Under the pieces are notes generated by a model. That model ran no database searches. It saw only the letters and a program-made list of their open reading frames with translations, and was not told where the DNA came from. The position numbers and the translations under genes were made by a program. From Zanthoxylum bungeanum (taxonomy: Eukaryota > Streptophyta > Magnoliopsida > Sapindales > Rutaceae), in assembly GCA_019454045.1 (NCBI GenBank), contig SKCR01018428.1:62001-126000 (forward strand): a stretch of 64,000 bases of DNA, read 5' to 3'. This document shows, one piece after another, positions 21,961 through 33,698 of the stretch. The first letter of the stretch is position 1; each line of letters starts with the position of its first letter.

Positions 21961-24892
21961 AAATCGGGAATAAATTTTCAGGATGGTCCTGGAAACTAAT
22001 TAGTTATTTTTTTGATAAAATAAGCCTAAGATAGGAGTTAAGCAAATAAGTTATTTTATTGAAATTGAAGGATATTCAAAGATTAGATCTTAGAAGTACT
22101 TTTAAAATTGCAATAAATAATTCTTGGAGAATTAAAGACTATTCTCAAGGAGATAAAGTCAAAATTTGCAATTAGGCAAGTAGTGCAAGGCACACCTTAC
22201 TTCAATATTCTGGAAACCCGAGGCTTGGTCAAAGGCAACTGGAATATTGAAAATGACAAAGGCAAAATCATTATAGTCTTCTTGGAAGATAAATGACATA
22301 TCCCAAAATGTCTGCACAATTGTGGCAAATGGAATTGCGAAGCGTGACTGTCGTTTGGACAATGCAGACATGAAGGAATAGAAGACGAGCAAGGCTTTGA
22401 CTTCAAATATGTTTGTCAAAATTATGTTCATTACTAGTATTAAAATTGGATTTTAGATACTTAGTATGGTACATAAGATATATGTATTGATGTTCAGAAT
22501 CTGCTATGAGCAGGATTAGAGAACTGTTATAATGTAACTAGTTTGACTAGATACATTATCTCTTTATCAGTGTAACCCACCGCGGGTGAACCTTTATATT
22601 ATAGAACACTAAAGTGTTTTATTATATAAGGATGATATTGAGATAAACACATTAGATGTGAATAACAGAATTTATATTTTGAATATAAATAAATCTCAAA
22701 TATATATATAATGACAAACAAATAGCTCAAAATGATTTGATCAGAAGAAACTAATTATGGCATTGTTGTCTGGGACACAATCGAACAAGACTCGTATATC
22801 CACACTTTCGAAGAGTGGGTACTCGGACTGTTTTGATTCCAATCAAATAAAGTCTACGAATCTAGTTTATTGGGCAATATGCCTAAAACACTATTTACTT
22901 GGTAAAAGTGTAAAATGCCATCGATCTATTAGCCCTTGTTCATATTGAAACAAGTGGGCCCATGTCTAGCTAGACTAGATATAGATATGAATATTTCGTG
23001 ACCTATACGGATGTGGCATCGCGCGTAATGGTTGTGTGTTTCTTTTGAAGAACACAAATCGGAAACTTTTAGAGTTTCGACACGAAATAGACAAATAGAT
23101 CGACTATAGTATTATACCGTCACGGTAAGACCGTAATGGAAAATACTTAAGCAATAAGTTTCTTATATACTTGAAAGAGTATAGTATTCTTTCAAATGAG
23201 GACTCCTCCCGGAACACGTCAAAGTGACGGTGTGTCCGAACGGATTAACCGAATCATGTTAGACATGATAAGGCTAATCATGAGTCGCTCTGAGCTACTA
23301 TTTCCTTCAACGGATAAGTTTTAACAGTGCAATAACTTATTTAGAATAAGGTTCCATAATAATCTGTTTGACAGATTACATATTAGATATGAACGGGAAA
23401 GAAACCGGGTTTCTCATTCCTGACCATTTGGGATGCTAGACATATGTTTGGATAATACCAAACTAAAACCCAAATTGGATAAGTGTCAATTGTAGGCTAT
23501 CCTAGGGATACCATAAGTATTGTACTTATACATCTCACCAGAGAACAATTAGATTGTTGCTCACCATGCAGTTTTCCTGAAAGGAATACAGACATGCAGT
23601 GGTAAGTGGGAGGATAGTAAAACTCGATGAAAATCGGAGTAATACTATTCAAGGCACCTATTCCTAATGGAACATAAATAGTTCTTCAAGGATGAAGCTA
23701 TTCAATTAATCTTCGAGTACACAAGAACCACGTAGATCGGAGAGAGTCAGAAAACAACATGGGGTCTGGGTTTCTGATCTCACCTCATAAAGATGTTAAT
23801 CTTTTAAGGTATACCAACTGATTACGTATGAGGTAGTGATACAAGGTATCGACTCCCTATTATGACAAAGTGTCATGAGTCCGAAATGGATTCCATGTAT
23901 ATCAACAAGTTTGGATACTAGTTGATGTACCATAAGACATTGTGCCTATTGGTACTTTATAAGTCTTCAAGGAAGACATACATGGAAGGCAACATACCAA
24001 CTTACTAAGCTAGGCTTGTAAAGAAAAGGTAGAGTTATCAACATTGTGTTGATTCCGACGAAACCTTTTACATGTTGCCATTGTAAATCCATTTGGATAA
24101 TGCTTGCTAAAGCTGTGTATTTCATTTATGAAATATGACAGCTTAACGAAAATCGCTTTCCTGAAAAGGAAACCTTTCGGAGGATGTTTATAACATCCTG
24201 TCGGTTTTGTCGTACCATAACAAGCAAACAAGGTTTGCAGGTTATTCGATCCATGTTTGGATTGAAGCAAGCATAGGTTCTAGGAATTATCGTTTTGATG
24301 TAATCATAATGGAGTATGATTTAATTCAAAACGAAATGATTCTTGTGTATATAAAAGGGTTAGTGGGAGTGCACTGACATGAATGTCATGTAAGATAATG
24401 ATAATATGTCATTTCTTGGAAATCAAATTCCCATAAAATAATCGGTGAAAGCTGGGCTTCCCTGATAACGACTGTAAGTCGTGACAAAGGTACTATACAA
24501 TAGTATAACGGTACAGTGAGCTGGAAATATCCGAGCAAGATAACTGTTGCCGAATAAACAACAAATACGGATATTGCTGCAGCTGAGGCAGCAATAGAAG
24601 CCATTTGGATCGATAATAAATCTAATTAGATTACATATAGTTCTGTTAGCGGCTGAGCTAGGTGTCAGCACAGGCTAAGGAATAAAGGTCTCATCGACGA
24701 TCCAGATATATACTTATATATCATCTGATTCGTTCGGATCATACATCGTGGCGATGTGATGATCGTGTAAATCGCGTCAGACAATAATCATGCAAATCCG
24801 CTGACGAAAATCTTTTCTCAACAATTTGAGCGAACCGTACATAGTTCGGGTGTTAGACACTCGAGTGACTGGCTATGTGCCAAGTGGGAGAT
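21961..24892 (+). pseudogene. Decayed pol of Copia W
   Basis: Relics appear in order. An integrase-like LLGK and then LALVHIETSGPM..YEYFVTYTDVASR lies at about 22890-23040. The integrase C-terminal motif ending HHAVFLK is at about 23485-23585. RT fragment FGLKQA..SRNYRFD is at about 24248-24300. RNase H relic VSWKY..IAAAEAAIEAIWI is at about 24510-24615, and NHANPLTKIFSQQFER is at about 24790-24835. Stops and frameshifts interrupt every domain. The polypurine tract CCAAGTGGGAGAT (24880-24892) is intact. Confidence 0.82.
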
Positions 24893-26944
24893 TGTTGAAT
24901 AATATGACCCATAGCGTCACTATTTGTACAGATCATGGTGTTGTTGTACAAATTAACTATGTGACAAAGGAAATTACACTCTTATCATTTGTGATTAGAT
25001 CACCTTAGATGAATAAATGATTAGAGGTCCCTATGATTTATTCCTGGACGGAGAATGAATGAGACAGTATCAGTCCACGAAGGATTAATCATTAAATATC
25101 CCTAGCCGGAGTATTATCGAGACAGGACATCGATAATGCGGAATAGGCTAGTATTGCACTTGTGCGCGTTGTGAGGGCACAACGGCATAGTTCTCATATA
25201 TTTAAGTATTGGATACTTATGCAAGTGCGATAGGAGGTTGTGTTTCACCGATGGTACGGGAAACACAGCTTCGCTCTGGATAGACCCCTCGGAATCCCAT
25301 TGGTATTATGACTATGTGTCTATGGGAGTCCGACATCAGGGTAGATGTATTTGGTCTTAACCTGAGACTTGCACTGCTAATGCTTACGACAATCAATATA
25401 CTTTAGTTGAGGTCGTCTAGGACTCTAACCGGTTCTATGTACGCCAACTGCTGGGTATATTGAGAATCGTAGAGTATTGGGTGTGATGTCAAGACGGAAG
25501 TATCACTTCAGTCATAGTGGAGATGATGTCACGCAGGATACGGTATTAGTGCTCTTAAGTGTTGCGCAACCATCGGGATATTATGACTAGGTCATGCATA
25601 TCCGATTATAGAGACTAGTTACCAGACATCCGACATGTGCTTCGGACGGGGCAGACACTAATCCAGCCCCAGCCCTAGCACGTGACTATCCGATACTGGG
25701 CCGATATACACAATACTTGGTATACTACGCTTGATACAGATCTTAAATATTCTTAGATGGATATGACCGGAGAATTGGGTAGACTTCGTGCTTTGCTAGA
25801 AGCCGATTGTGTCTCGTAAATTGGTAGAACGTAGTACTTGGTACGTACGTGATTCGGATAGTCCGACGACCGAATTGACTGCCAACATATCCGGGGATCT
25901 CATGGGTCGCTTCCCAAAGATTCACCGATGACGTATGACTCGCACTTTTATTAATCTGGGATTAATATGATGAGAGAGAAAATTAATCTGGGATTAATTG
26001 CGGAGATATTTTATCTGGGATAAAATATCAATTTAAAGAGAGAGAATGATTAATTTGGAATTAATCGGATAATTAATATATTTGATATATTAAATGAAAT
26101 TGGATTTCGACGCGGAATTAAAATTAGATTTTAATTCGGGCGAGCGAATTAATTTAGAATTAATTCGTTAGCAACGTGAATAGTGATTTCGCTAGGCGTA
26201 ATCATTTAATTACGACGCGACGGAAAATTCGTTAATTTAGAATTAGCGAATCCGAGCCCGAGATTATTTGCGAGCGCATTCGTATTTCGAATTCGAGCGC
26301 GGCTTGTCAAATCAAGCGTCAAATCGCTAGTCGCATCTAGCGTCACATCAAGCGTCAAATCATGTCACTTTGAGTGATGTGACAATTGATTAGATTGATT
26401 GATTGAGTTGACTTGATATGACTTAAGTGATGTGTGTGGTTGGCATTTAAAGCCAAATGTGTAGGAAATGAATTTGAATTTCATTTCATGTGTATTAGAT
26501 ACACACATTACACACAAAATACGCATCTCACTTTTCCCTCCTCTCTCTCTTCTTCCCCTTCTTCCTCTCTTCACGCATTTTCTGTTCTGTTTTGGCTAGG
26601 AAAAAACAGTGAGCAGTAAAGGGAAGCAAGTGCGTTTTTGATGCAAAAACAAGAGTGCTAGCACACTCCGAGATCAATGCGAAGGTGATAGGGAAGTCCC
26701 CCATGAGCCGGGAACGTTTTGATGAAGCTTGGAGCTCGTTTTTGATGTTCAAAATGGCGCAAAACAGAAGCCAAAACTGCTGCAGTGGGCGCACATGAGC
26801 AGAGGGCAGTGAGCAGAATTTCAGTTCGTTTTTGTTGCCAAATCGTCTCTCAACCGCTCGATGTAAGTATTCCGCAACTTCGTCGTTGTATTCGCTTGTG
26901 TTTAATGCTTAGATTTGATCTTGGGACCTATAGAAAATCCAACA
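24893..26944 (+). mobile_element. 3' LTR of Copia W
   Basis: Starts TGTTGAATAAT and ends AAAATCCAACA (2052 bp). It is nearly the same as the left LTR apart from small indels (extra bases near 26310 and 26769-26803) and scattered substitutions. Confidence 0.93.
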
Positions 26945-26949
26945 TGAAG

Positions 26950-27151
26950 CATATGGTATATGTCTCATCTCCTCAACTCCTTGAGGTATCTTAGGAGACT
27001 GTTCCTTAGACAAATGAATTCCATGTTTGAATGGTAAATTACCTTTCTTGGAATTTTGCATACCAAATCGTACAAGAATCTTGTCGATATAGGTTGCTTG
27101 AGACATTGCTAACAGTCGTTTCTTGCGATCCCGAATGATTTGGATCCCAAG
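26950..27151 (-). pseudogene. Copia Y pol, RT/RNase H connection
   Basis: Minus-strand frames give MSQATYIDKILVRFGMQN, LPFKHGIHLSKEQ and MRHIPYAS. These join directly to AVGSLMYAM at 17189 when Copia W is removed. On the other side the frame runs into the hAT insertion, with LGIQII at the edge, and resumes at 30208 with YLGEASYVLG. Confidence 0.92.
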
Positions 27152-27159
27152 TAGACCCG

Positions 27160-27385
27160 GCCACGGTTCCGGTTCGGAACCGGAACCGAACCGGAACCGA
27201 ACCGGTTGGAACCGGAAGGTTCCGGTTCCAACCGGTTCCGGTTCCGGTTCCGGAACCGAACCGGAATGGGACCGGTTCGGTTGGGGTTCCACCCCAACTC
27301 GAACCGGTCCGAACCGGTGGAACCGTACGGTTCCACCGGTTGGAACCGTCGGGTTCCTGTTGGAACCGTAGGGTTCCAACAGGAA
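27160..27385. repeat. Subterminal GGAACC/CCGGTT array, left end of hAT
   Basis: Tightly packed variants of GGAACCGGAACC, CCGGTTCC and their complements. A matching shorter array sits at the right end. Such clustered subterminal motifs are where hAT transposases bind. The array opens long spurious frames rich in Gly, Asn, Arg and Pro on both strands. Confidence 0.85.
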
Positions 27386-27389
27386 CCCT

Positions 27390-27424
27390 AAGGCCCCCAA
27401 CGGCTAGTAGCCGTTGGGGGCCTT
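27390..27424. repeat. Perfect hairpin 1, 16-bp stem
   Basis: Arms AAGGCCCCCAACGGCT and AGCCGTTGGGGGCCTT with a 3-nt loop. Confidence 0.9.
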
Positions 27425-27434
27425 ATTAGTTATT

Positions 27435-27460
27435 CCCCCAACGGCTACTGCCGTTGGGGG
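27435..27460. repeat. Perfect hairpin 2, 11-bp stem
   Basis: Arms CCCCCAACGGC and GCCGTTGGGGG with a 4-nt loop. The stem repeats the core of hairpin 1. Confidence 0.9.
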
Positions 27461-27466
27461 ATGCAT

Positions 27467-27505
27467 GCAGGGAGCCGTTTGGCTCCCTGCCAAACGGCTC
27501 CCTGC
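27467..27505. repeat. Perfect hairpin 3, 17-bp stem
   Basis: Arms GCAGGGAGCCGTTTGGC and GCCAAACGGCTCCCTGC with a 5-nt loop. It follows hairpin 2 after six bases. Confidence 0.9.
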
Positions 27506-27639
27506 CAAAAAAAATAAAATAAATAAAATTATAAATTTTTTTTATTATATAAAATAAAAATTACTAATGTACCCCTAATAACGGTAATAAAACGGTTATA
27601 TTTAGGGGCATTTTTGGTATCAAAAAAATTCTAAAATTC

Positions 27640-27647
27640 TATAAATA
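27640..27647 (+). promoter_or_regulatory. TATA box of the hAT transposase
   Basis: TATAAATA about 150 bp before the transposase ATG at 27799, downstream of the three hairpins. It is the only good plus-strand TATA box between the left terminus and the ORF. Confidence 0.65.
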
Positions 27648-27798
27648 GGATTCATTTTTCATAATTTCATCACACCAATTTCTCAACTCTCTCATTTTCT
27701 ATAATCTCTTATTCTCAATCTTACTTCAATACAATTCTCTTATTTTAGTTGTTAATTAATTTGTTATCACATTCGGCATTCGCATCGCAATTATTCAA

Positions 27799-29854
27799 AT
27801 GGCAAGCTCATCCGAGAACATAATGTCAAATATGCCAACCCAAGAGAGCGGCCCTAGTGTCAGTGCACAATCACGGAGAAGAGAAGTTAAGGCTCGGTCC
27901 TCGGATATTTTCAAAATTCATTTTAATTTGGAACGCCTAGAAGATGATTCACAACGAGCAGTTTGCAACTATTGTGGGGTTATCTACAAATTTTCAGGTG
28001 GATATGGCAATATGATCAAGCACATGGAAAAACATCATCCGGTTGAATTTGGCATTGATACGACGCAAACTCAAATGGCCAGGTACGCATCATCAAGTAG
28101 AGGTACGAGTGCTTTAGATTTATTTAAATATTCTGATGCAAAAAATAGAGAGGAATTTGCGAAATTAACTTGTATGGCACATCTTTCTTTAAGCTTTGGT
28201 GAAAAACTTCATTTTACTAATTACGTGCATAATGCTTTAAACCCTTCTGCATGTAGAATGACTCGAAACACAACAAAACGTCATATTTTTAAATTATACA
28301 AAGATGGTAAAATTATTTTAAATGAAATATTTAAAGAGATGAAAGGTCGTATTTCTGTATGTTCTGATATTTGGAGTGATCATTGGCAAACACATTCATA
28401 CATGGGTGTGACTTGTCATTGGATTGATGCATCATTTACCATGCAAAAACGACTAATTGCATTTAGAGTTTTTGATGACCAACATACTGCACATAATATT
28501 TATAGAATGATGAAGGTAATTTTTGATGAATATGGTTTAGGAGAAAAAATTTTAACAATTGGATTTGATAATGCATCTGCAAATACTGCATCCATCAATG
28601 ATTTAAAAGAAATATGTCAACCAAATTTAGGGGGTCGGTTTTTTCATATTCGTTGTACATGTCATGTCCTCAACTTATGTGTGCAAGACGGTCTAAAATT
28701 ATTATCACCTTTCCTTGATCCAATTAAAACGACACTTAACTGTATTTGGTCATATTCTCAAATTAGGAGAGAATGGACCAAGTTTTGTAAAATAAATGGT
28801 ATTAAACCGATTAATTTTCAAGAGATGTTCCAACACGTTGGAATTCTACTTATTTTCTTTTATGTCAAGCATTTCAATACAAAGATGCATTATGTAGTTT
28901 TTTTTCTCAACATGTTCAAAATATCACACTTTATCCTAGTCAATGGGATATTTGTGAAAAAATTTTAGATATTTTAAAAGTTTTTAATGATGCTACTTTA
29001 GTTTTTAGCGGCGTTTATTATCCTACAGCACATTTATTTCTTCTTGAGAGTTTAATATTGTTGGCACTCTCGATGAGCATGTTGACAGTAACGATCCTAA
29101 TGATATTGTTTTGTTAGAAGCCATTACTGTTATGAAGGTAAAATGGTTAAACTATTTTAGAGAAATTCCTTTACTTTATCTTATTGCTGCTGTTTTTGAT
29201 CCTAGATTTAAATTAGAAGGTTTGAGTGGTGCTTTACAAGCTTATTATGGTTATTTAGGAATATTAGATGAAATTGACATTACTAGATTAATGACGAAAT
29301 TAAGAAATGATTTAATTGAGTTATTTAATGATTATATTGTAAGATATAACTTAGGAACATTAGGTCAATCTAGTAGTAGCGAACCGGTAATTCAAACAAG
29401 ACTTAGCGCAGGGGATCGTTGGTTATTGCAACGAAATAAAAAAGCTAGGGATACGACAACTAATAACCCTGAATTAGATAATTATTTATCTACAAATTTT
29501 GAGTTTTCTAATGAAAGTTTATGCAGTAAAAATTTTAAAATCCTTGAATGGTGGAACCGGCATCAAAATATATATCCTGTTTTATCTATTATTGCTAAAG
29601 AGATCTTGGCAGCACCTATTTCCACCGTTGCGGTTGAGCAAGCCTTCAGCTTGGGAGGTAATATATTGGAAGCTAGGCGATCTTCATTACATCCAAGCAC
29701 TCTAGAAGCAACAGCTTGTGTGGATGATTGGACTCGAGCTGATCTGAGACAACAAGAAGATGCCCCCGATGATTGTGAAGATTTGTTCGATAATGCTTCT
29801 GCAACAAGTGCAAGCGGAACCGGAGCCGAAGGATCAACCGATAATGATGATTGA
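27799..29854 (+). pseudogene. hAT transposase (BED finger), two frameshifts
   Basis: The enzyme would cut and rejoin the element's own ends. Residues 56-80 form a BED zinc finger (C56, C59, H75, H80) for DNA binding. The RNase H-like core follows, with D in CSDIWSD and D in TIGFDNASAN. The C-terminal hATC dimerisation domain reads WWNRH..YPVLS, then AVEQAFSLGG with the conserved Glu. The first frame runs to about 28820, where a missing base shifts the register. The next section continues one frame over (PTRWNSTY, QYKDAL, YPTAHLFLLESL). A second missing base near 29054 restores a long frame, seen as 29111-29854. Full length would be near 685 residues, normal for plant hAT. An intron is unlikely because the intervening sequence is coding in another frame. 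Confidence 0.93.
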
Positions 29855-30069
29855 TAATTGTAAAATTATAATTTACAAAAGGGGATATGTCTAAAAGACT
29901 AAAACTTGTAATGGAACTACGTGAGCTTTGATTCCTCTCACCCTTGGAGGATACGTAGGCAACTTAAATATTTAAAAATTTAAGCTCAAGCTCTTCAATG
30001 TAATAAAATTTTTTTTTTTTAAATTTAATCTCATTTTTTTTTATTTAAATTAATCAAAAAAAAAAAAAT

Positions 30070-30197
30070 ATATTTAACCGAACCGAACCGGAACCGAAAG
30101 GTTCGGTTCCGGTTCGGTTTTCGGTTCCGGTTCCACTTAAGTGTGGAACCGGTAACCGGCCGGTTCGGTTCGGTTCCGAACCGGAACCGAACCGCCG
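30070..30197. repeat. Subterminal GGAACCG array, right end of hAT
   Basis: Repeated AACCGAACCGGAACC-type motifs in both directions, ending 10 bp before the TIR tip. The counterpart is at 27160-27385. Confidence 0.85.
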
Positions 30198-30215
30198 GCC
30201 GGGTCTAATCCCAAG

Positions 30216-30713
30216 TACATAACTTGCCTCTCCCAAATATTTCATTTGGAATCGGTTAGCTAGCCAGATTTTCACGTCCGATAATATCTTTACATCATTC
30301 CCAATGAGTAAAATATCATCGATGTATAACACAAAGAAAACCACATTCCCATCAATGATGCGCTTGTAGACACAAGGCTCATCGATGTTCTACTCAAAGT
30401 TATAAGACTTGATCGTAGTATCAAACCTTATGTTCCAAGATCTAGATGCTTGATTAAGTCCATAAATGGACATTTGTAACTTGCAAACTTTTTGCTCTTG
30501 ACCTTGGGTAATGAACCCCTCTGATTGTACCATATAGATACTCTTATCAAGATTGCCATTCAAGAATGTAGTCTTGATATCCATTTGCCAAATCTCATAG
30601 TCATAATATGTGGCAATAGAAAGAAGAATCCTAATGGATTTAAGCATGGCTACTGGCAAGAAAGTTTCTTCATAGTCAACTCCCTCTTTCTGGGTATAAC
30701 CCTTTGCCACTAG
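30216..30713 (-). pseudogene. Copia Y RT, central part
   Basis: The minus strand reads RLVAKGYTQKEGVDYEETF, PVAMLKSIRILL, YEIWQMDIKTTFLNGNL (catalytic Asp in QMDIKT), IYGLNQASRSWNIRFD and FVLYIDDILLIGND, with the YIDD catalytic box. A stop or frame change lies between SWNIRFD and YIDD. The upstream part, ending QTFKA, resumes at 34655 beyond the inserted solo LTR. Confidence 0.93.
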
Positions 30714-30894
30714 CCTAGTGTAGGCATTGTATTTTTGCATGTGAAACCCGATGATGAGTCTCAGTTGGAGGCACTACTTTTTTAGTCGAGGAAGTTGCGG
30801 GAAACGATCGTCGGAAGGGAATCGGCATTTTGTTAGTTCTTATTCGCTGGATTAGCTTCGGGTTCGCTTGTTTGACCTCCGTGTTAAAACACAT

Positions 30895-31330
30895 GTCACA
30901 AATTAAAAATAATTAAAAAATTTAAAACACATGTCACAAATTTTAATTAAAACCAATTGAAATTAAATTAAAGTTAAAACGAAACCAATTAATTTAATTA
31001 ACATTGAAAATTTAATAACTAATTAAATTGAAATGAAATTAAACCAAATTTAATTAAAACGAATTAAAGTGAAATTAAATTTAATTAAAATTAAACTAAA
31101 ATACAATTGAATTAAAACTAAACTAAAATACAATTGAATTAAATTAAAACGTAATTAAATTAAATCTTAATCAAATTAAATTCACAAATTAAATCCAATT
31201 CAAATTAAATAAAACAAATTAAATTTAAATTTAAATTAAATAATTCACTTCCAAATTAAAATCAAATCAAAATAAATTCATTCCTAATTTAATAAATCAC
31301 TCACCAATTTAAAAGAAATTCCCACCTAAA
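30895..31330. repeat. AATTAAA-rich low-complexity tract in solo LTR
   Basis: More than 400 bp composed of AATTAAA, ATTGAA and AAACC variants with almost no other sequence. No frame or structure is supported. Confidence 0.75.
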
Positions 31331-31429
31331 ATATAAATATTATTGCCTAAAATAAATTAAGTAAATCCCTCCCTAATTAATTGATTTTATTTCCTTAAAT
31401 CCATGCAAACCCTAACCCTACCCTCTCAC

Positions 31430-31437
31430 TATAAATA
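31430..31437 (+). promoter_or_regulatory. TATA box in large solo LTR
   Basis: TATAAATA followed by a C/A-rich, G-poor leader-like stretch. Placement about 710 bp into the LTR fits an LTR promoter with a long R-U5 region. Confidence 0.5.
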
Positions 31438-32796
31438 TAACACAAAATTGCAACCCTATTCCTCCCCCAACTACTTCACCCTCACGGCAGTGACCAAAAG
31501 AAAAACAAACACAAAAAAACAAAACCCTAGACAGACTCTCCCCTGAACCATTCGGCTTCTCTCTCAACTGGACACCTCTCACAACCCTCGTCTCTCTCAG
31601 CCATGAAACCCTAAACAAGACTCTCGCCTAGCCACTACTCTCCATAAACTCAAACCTTCCCTACGCAACAACAAGCCATCAGCCCCCACGCCTCGCAGAC
31701 CTTCGGCGCACGAACAGCCCCATAGCCCCCCTAAAATTCACACACAGCATGCTCCTTCAACGCCCTTCAACACCATCACCCACTCGCCAGCCCAGCCAAT
31801 CTTCACGCACCAGACTTTCAACCACCGACTGAAACATACACGTAGCCACAGCCTCAAGCCATAGCCTTCACAAACATAAGCTCCTCAAGTTAAACCAAAG
31901 CTCACCAATGCCTCTCACACAATTGTCCATGCCCCTGCCCATTACCCTACACAAATAACGCCCAAAACCAACGCGCACAGCAGCCACCAAAGTCCACCCC
32001 CCTGACCGACATCTAGCCCTCACTCAAAGCCACCAACCGACCAAAGCCCCCCCAAACCATGAGCAAATAAAGCCACAAACGCACCCTCACTGACCAACAA
32101 AACAAAACAGAAAATAAACCCTCAACCAACGTGAAACCAGAACCCCTAAACTGACCCCAAATTCACTAAATCAACGTGAAGAACTAACCCTAAAACCCAC
32201 CCTAAAATAGTGAGCAAACAACCCCAAAAAATCACCAAAACAATCCCTTATTTCCCATAAAATAGTGACCAGAAAACACCCTTAAACAGCAGCAAAACAG
32301 TGGCAAAATGGGGTGAAAAAAGCAGTCCGAGCAGTGAAAACAGCGAGGAATAAAGTGAACCAGCGAACCAGAAAAGTTGCGGAGTGATAGCCGTTCCGAC
32401 GACCGTGAAACGCTAGTTCGAAAGTCGACATAAAAGGTTAGACCTGAGGGTATTTCCCACATTCATTTTCTATTTTATTTGTATTATTTATTGAGTATTG
32501 CTTTCATGATTGTTATGTTGAAATGCATGTTGTGGCCGTTGAGTAGATAAATATGCATGGATTATGAGATATTGTATGTTATGGCTTTGGAATAAAATGA
32601 AAGATGTGTCAACTCTCGCGGTATATCAGATGGAAACCCGAACATAAATTTCATAGCCGATTCCGAATGGACGGTAGTATGATCTGTACTCGGGATACAA
32701 CTCCACGTACCGCTTGAGTAAATGACACTTTCTTTTGTCTTATATTGCTTCGATTTATTTATTTTTCGTCATTTGAATTCTGCATGTTACTTTTTT

Positions 32797-33299
32797 ATGC
32801 ATGATTCAATCGAGCGCATGGGCTTAGTAAGTGTGATGAAAGGTCCCCTATTTGGAGGGGTTAAAATCCTTTACCACGATGCTTTGCCGCGCCGGTTGAT
32901 GTGTGTTTGGTTAGTGCAAGATACGTTCAATCGGGCATACTAAGTTTGATATTATTGTTTTTCTAATTCTTTGTATGCATGATTCAATCGAGCGCATGGG
33001 CTTAGTAAGTGCGATGAAAGGTCCCCTATTTGGAGGGGTTAAAATCCTTTACCACGATGCTTTACCGCGCCGGTTGATGTGTGTTCGGTTGAATGCAAGA
33101 TACGTTCAATTGAGCATATTAAGTTTGATATTATTGTTTTTTAATTCTTTGTATGCATGATTCAATCGAGCGCATGGGCTTAGTAAGTGCGATGAAAGGT
33201 CCCCTATTTGGAGGGGTTAAAACCCTTTACCACGATGCTTTGCCGCGCCGATTGGTGTATACTCGATTGGATGCGAGATGAGTTCAATCGGATACGTGA
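32797..33299. repeat. Three 178-bp tandem repeats in large solo LTR
   Basis: ATGCATGATTCAATCGAGCG begins units at 32797, 32975 and 33153, an exact 178-bp period. The third unit is incomplete and diverges after about 33260. The units are highly alike, with occasional substitutions. Confidence 0.93.
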
Positions 33300-33343
33300 G
33301 GTCCCACATTGTGGATTTGCTTGTCTATGAATGTGTTGCATGA

Positions 33344-33698
33344 ATCAGGTCTGGTTTCGTTCGAACGCGTTCTCGAACGCCACACGAACGTGAACCTTCT
33401 GTTTACCATTCGAACACGTTCTCAAACGCTACGCGAACGCGCACGCATTTTCTTAGTTTCATCATGCATCAGGTCTGGTTCTGTTCGAACATGTTCTCGA
33501 ACGCTATACGAACGTGAACCTTCTATTTACCGTTCGAACACGTTCTCAAACGCTACGCGAACGCGCACACAATATTTTAGTGTTTCATGCATCAGGTCTG
33601 GCTCCGTTCGAACGCGTTCTCGAACACTATACGAACGCGAACCTTCTGTTTACCATTCGAACGCGTTCTCGAATGCTACGCGAATGCGCACCCACTGA
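33344..33698. repeat. Three 123-124-bp repeats of TTCGAACGCGTTC type
   Basis: ATCAGGTCTGG starts units at 33344, 33468 and 33591. Each unit holds two inverted-repeat-like segments of the form TTCGAACGCGTTCTCGAACG. The open frames here (33309-33698, 33514-33759) are by-products of the repeats. Confidence 0.9.

Larger units (their letters stand above)
17190..26944 (+). mobile_element. Copia W, complete element nested in Y RNase H
   Basis: This 9755-bp plus-strand element has a perfect TSD, TGAAG (17185-17189 and 26945-26949). The LTRs are 17190-19195 and 24893-26944. The PBS-like sequence follows the left LTR and a polypurine tract precedes the right LTR. No frame above 100 codons survives, but relics of integrase, RT and RNase H occur in the right order, identifying it as Ty1/copia. 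The two LTRs differ by only a few percent plus small indels, which implies fairly recent movement despite a dead pol. Confidence 0.94.
27152..30207 (+). mobile_element. hAT transposon, TSD ATCCCAAG
   Basis: This 3056-bp element has terminal inverted repeats TAGACCCGGCC / GGCCGGGTCTA and a perfect 8-bp TSD, ATCCCAAG (27144-27151 and 30208-30215), the hallmark of hAT elements. Both ends are dense in GGAACCGG-type motifs. It encodes one transposase on the plus strand, now frameshifted. It is inserted in the RT of Copia Y. Confidence 0.96.

Noticed and set aside
22159..22431. Minus-strand ORFs of 90 and 69 codons inside Copia W
   Set aside because: The pol relics of W run on the plus strand; these two overlapping frames have no domain.
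26909..27400. Long overlapping ORFs on both strands rich in Gly, Asn, Arg, Pro (for example 27123-27371 and 27109-27336)
   Set aside because: They are translations of the GGAACC/CCGGTT subterminal array of the hAT, open in several frames at once and without domains. Only the part left of 27151 is real (Copia Y pol).
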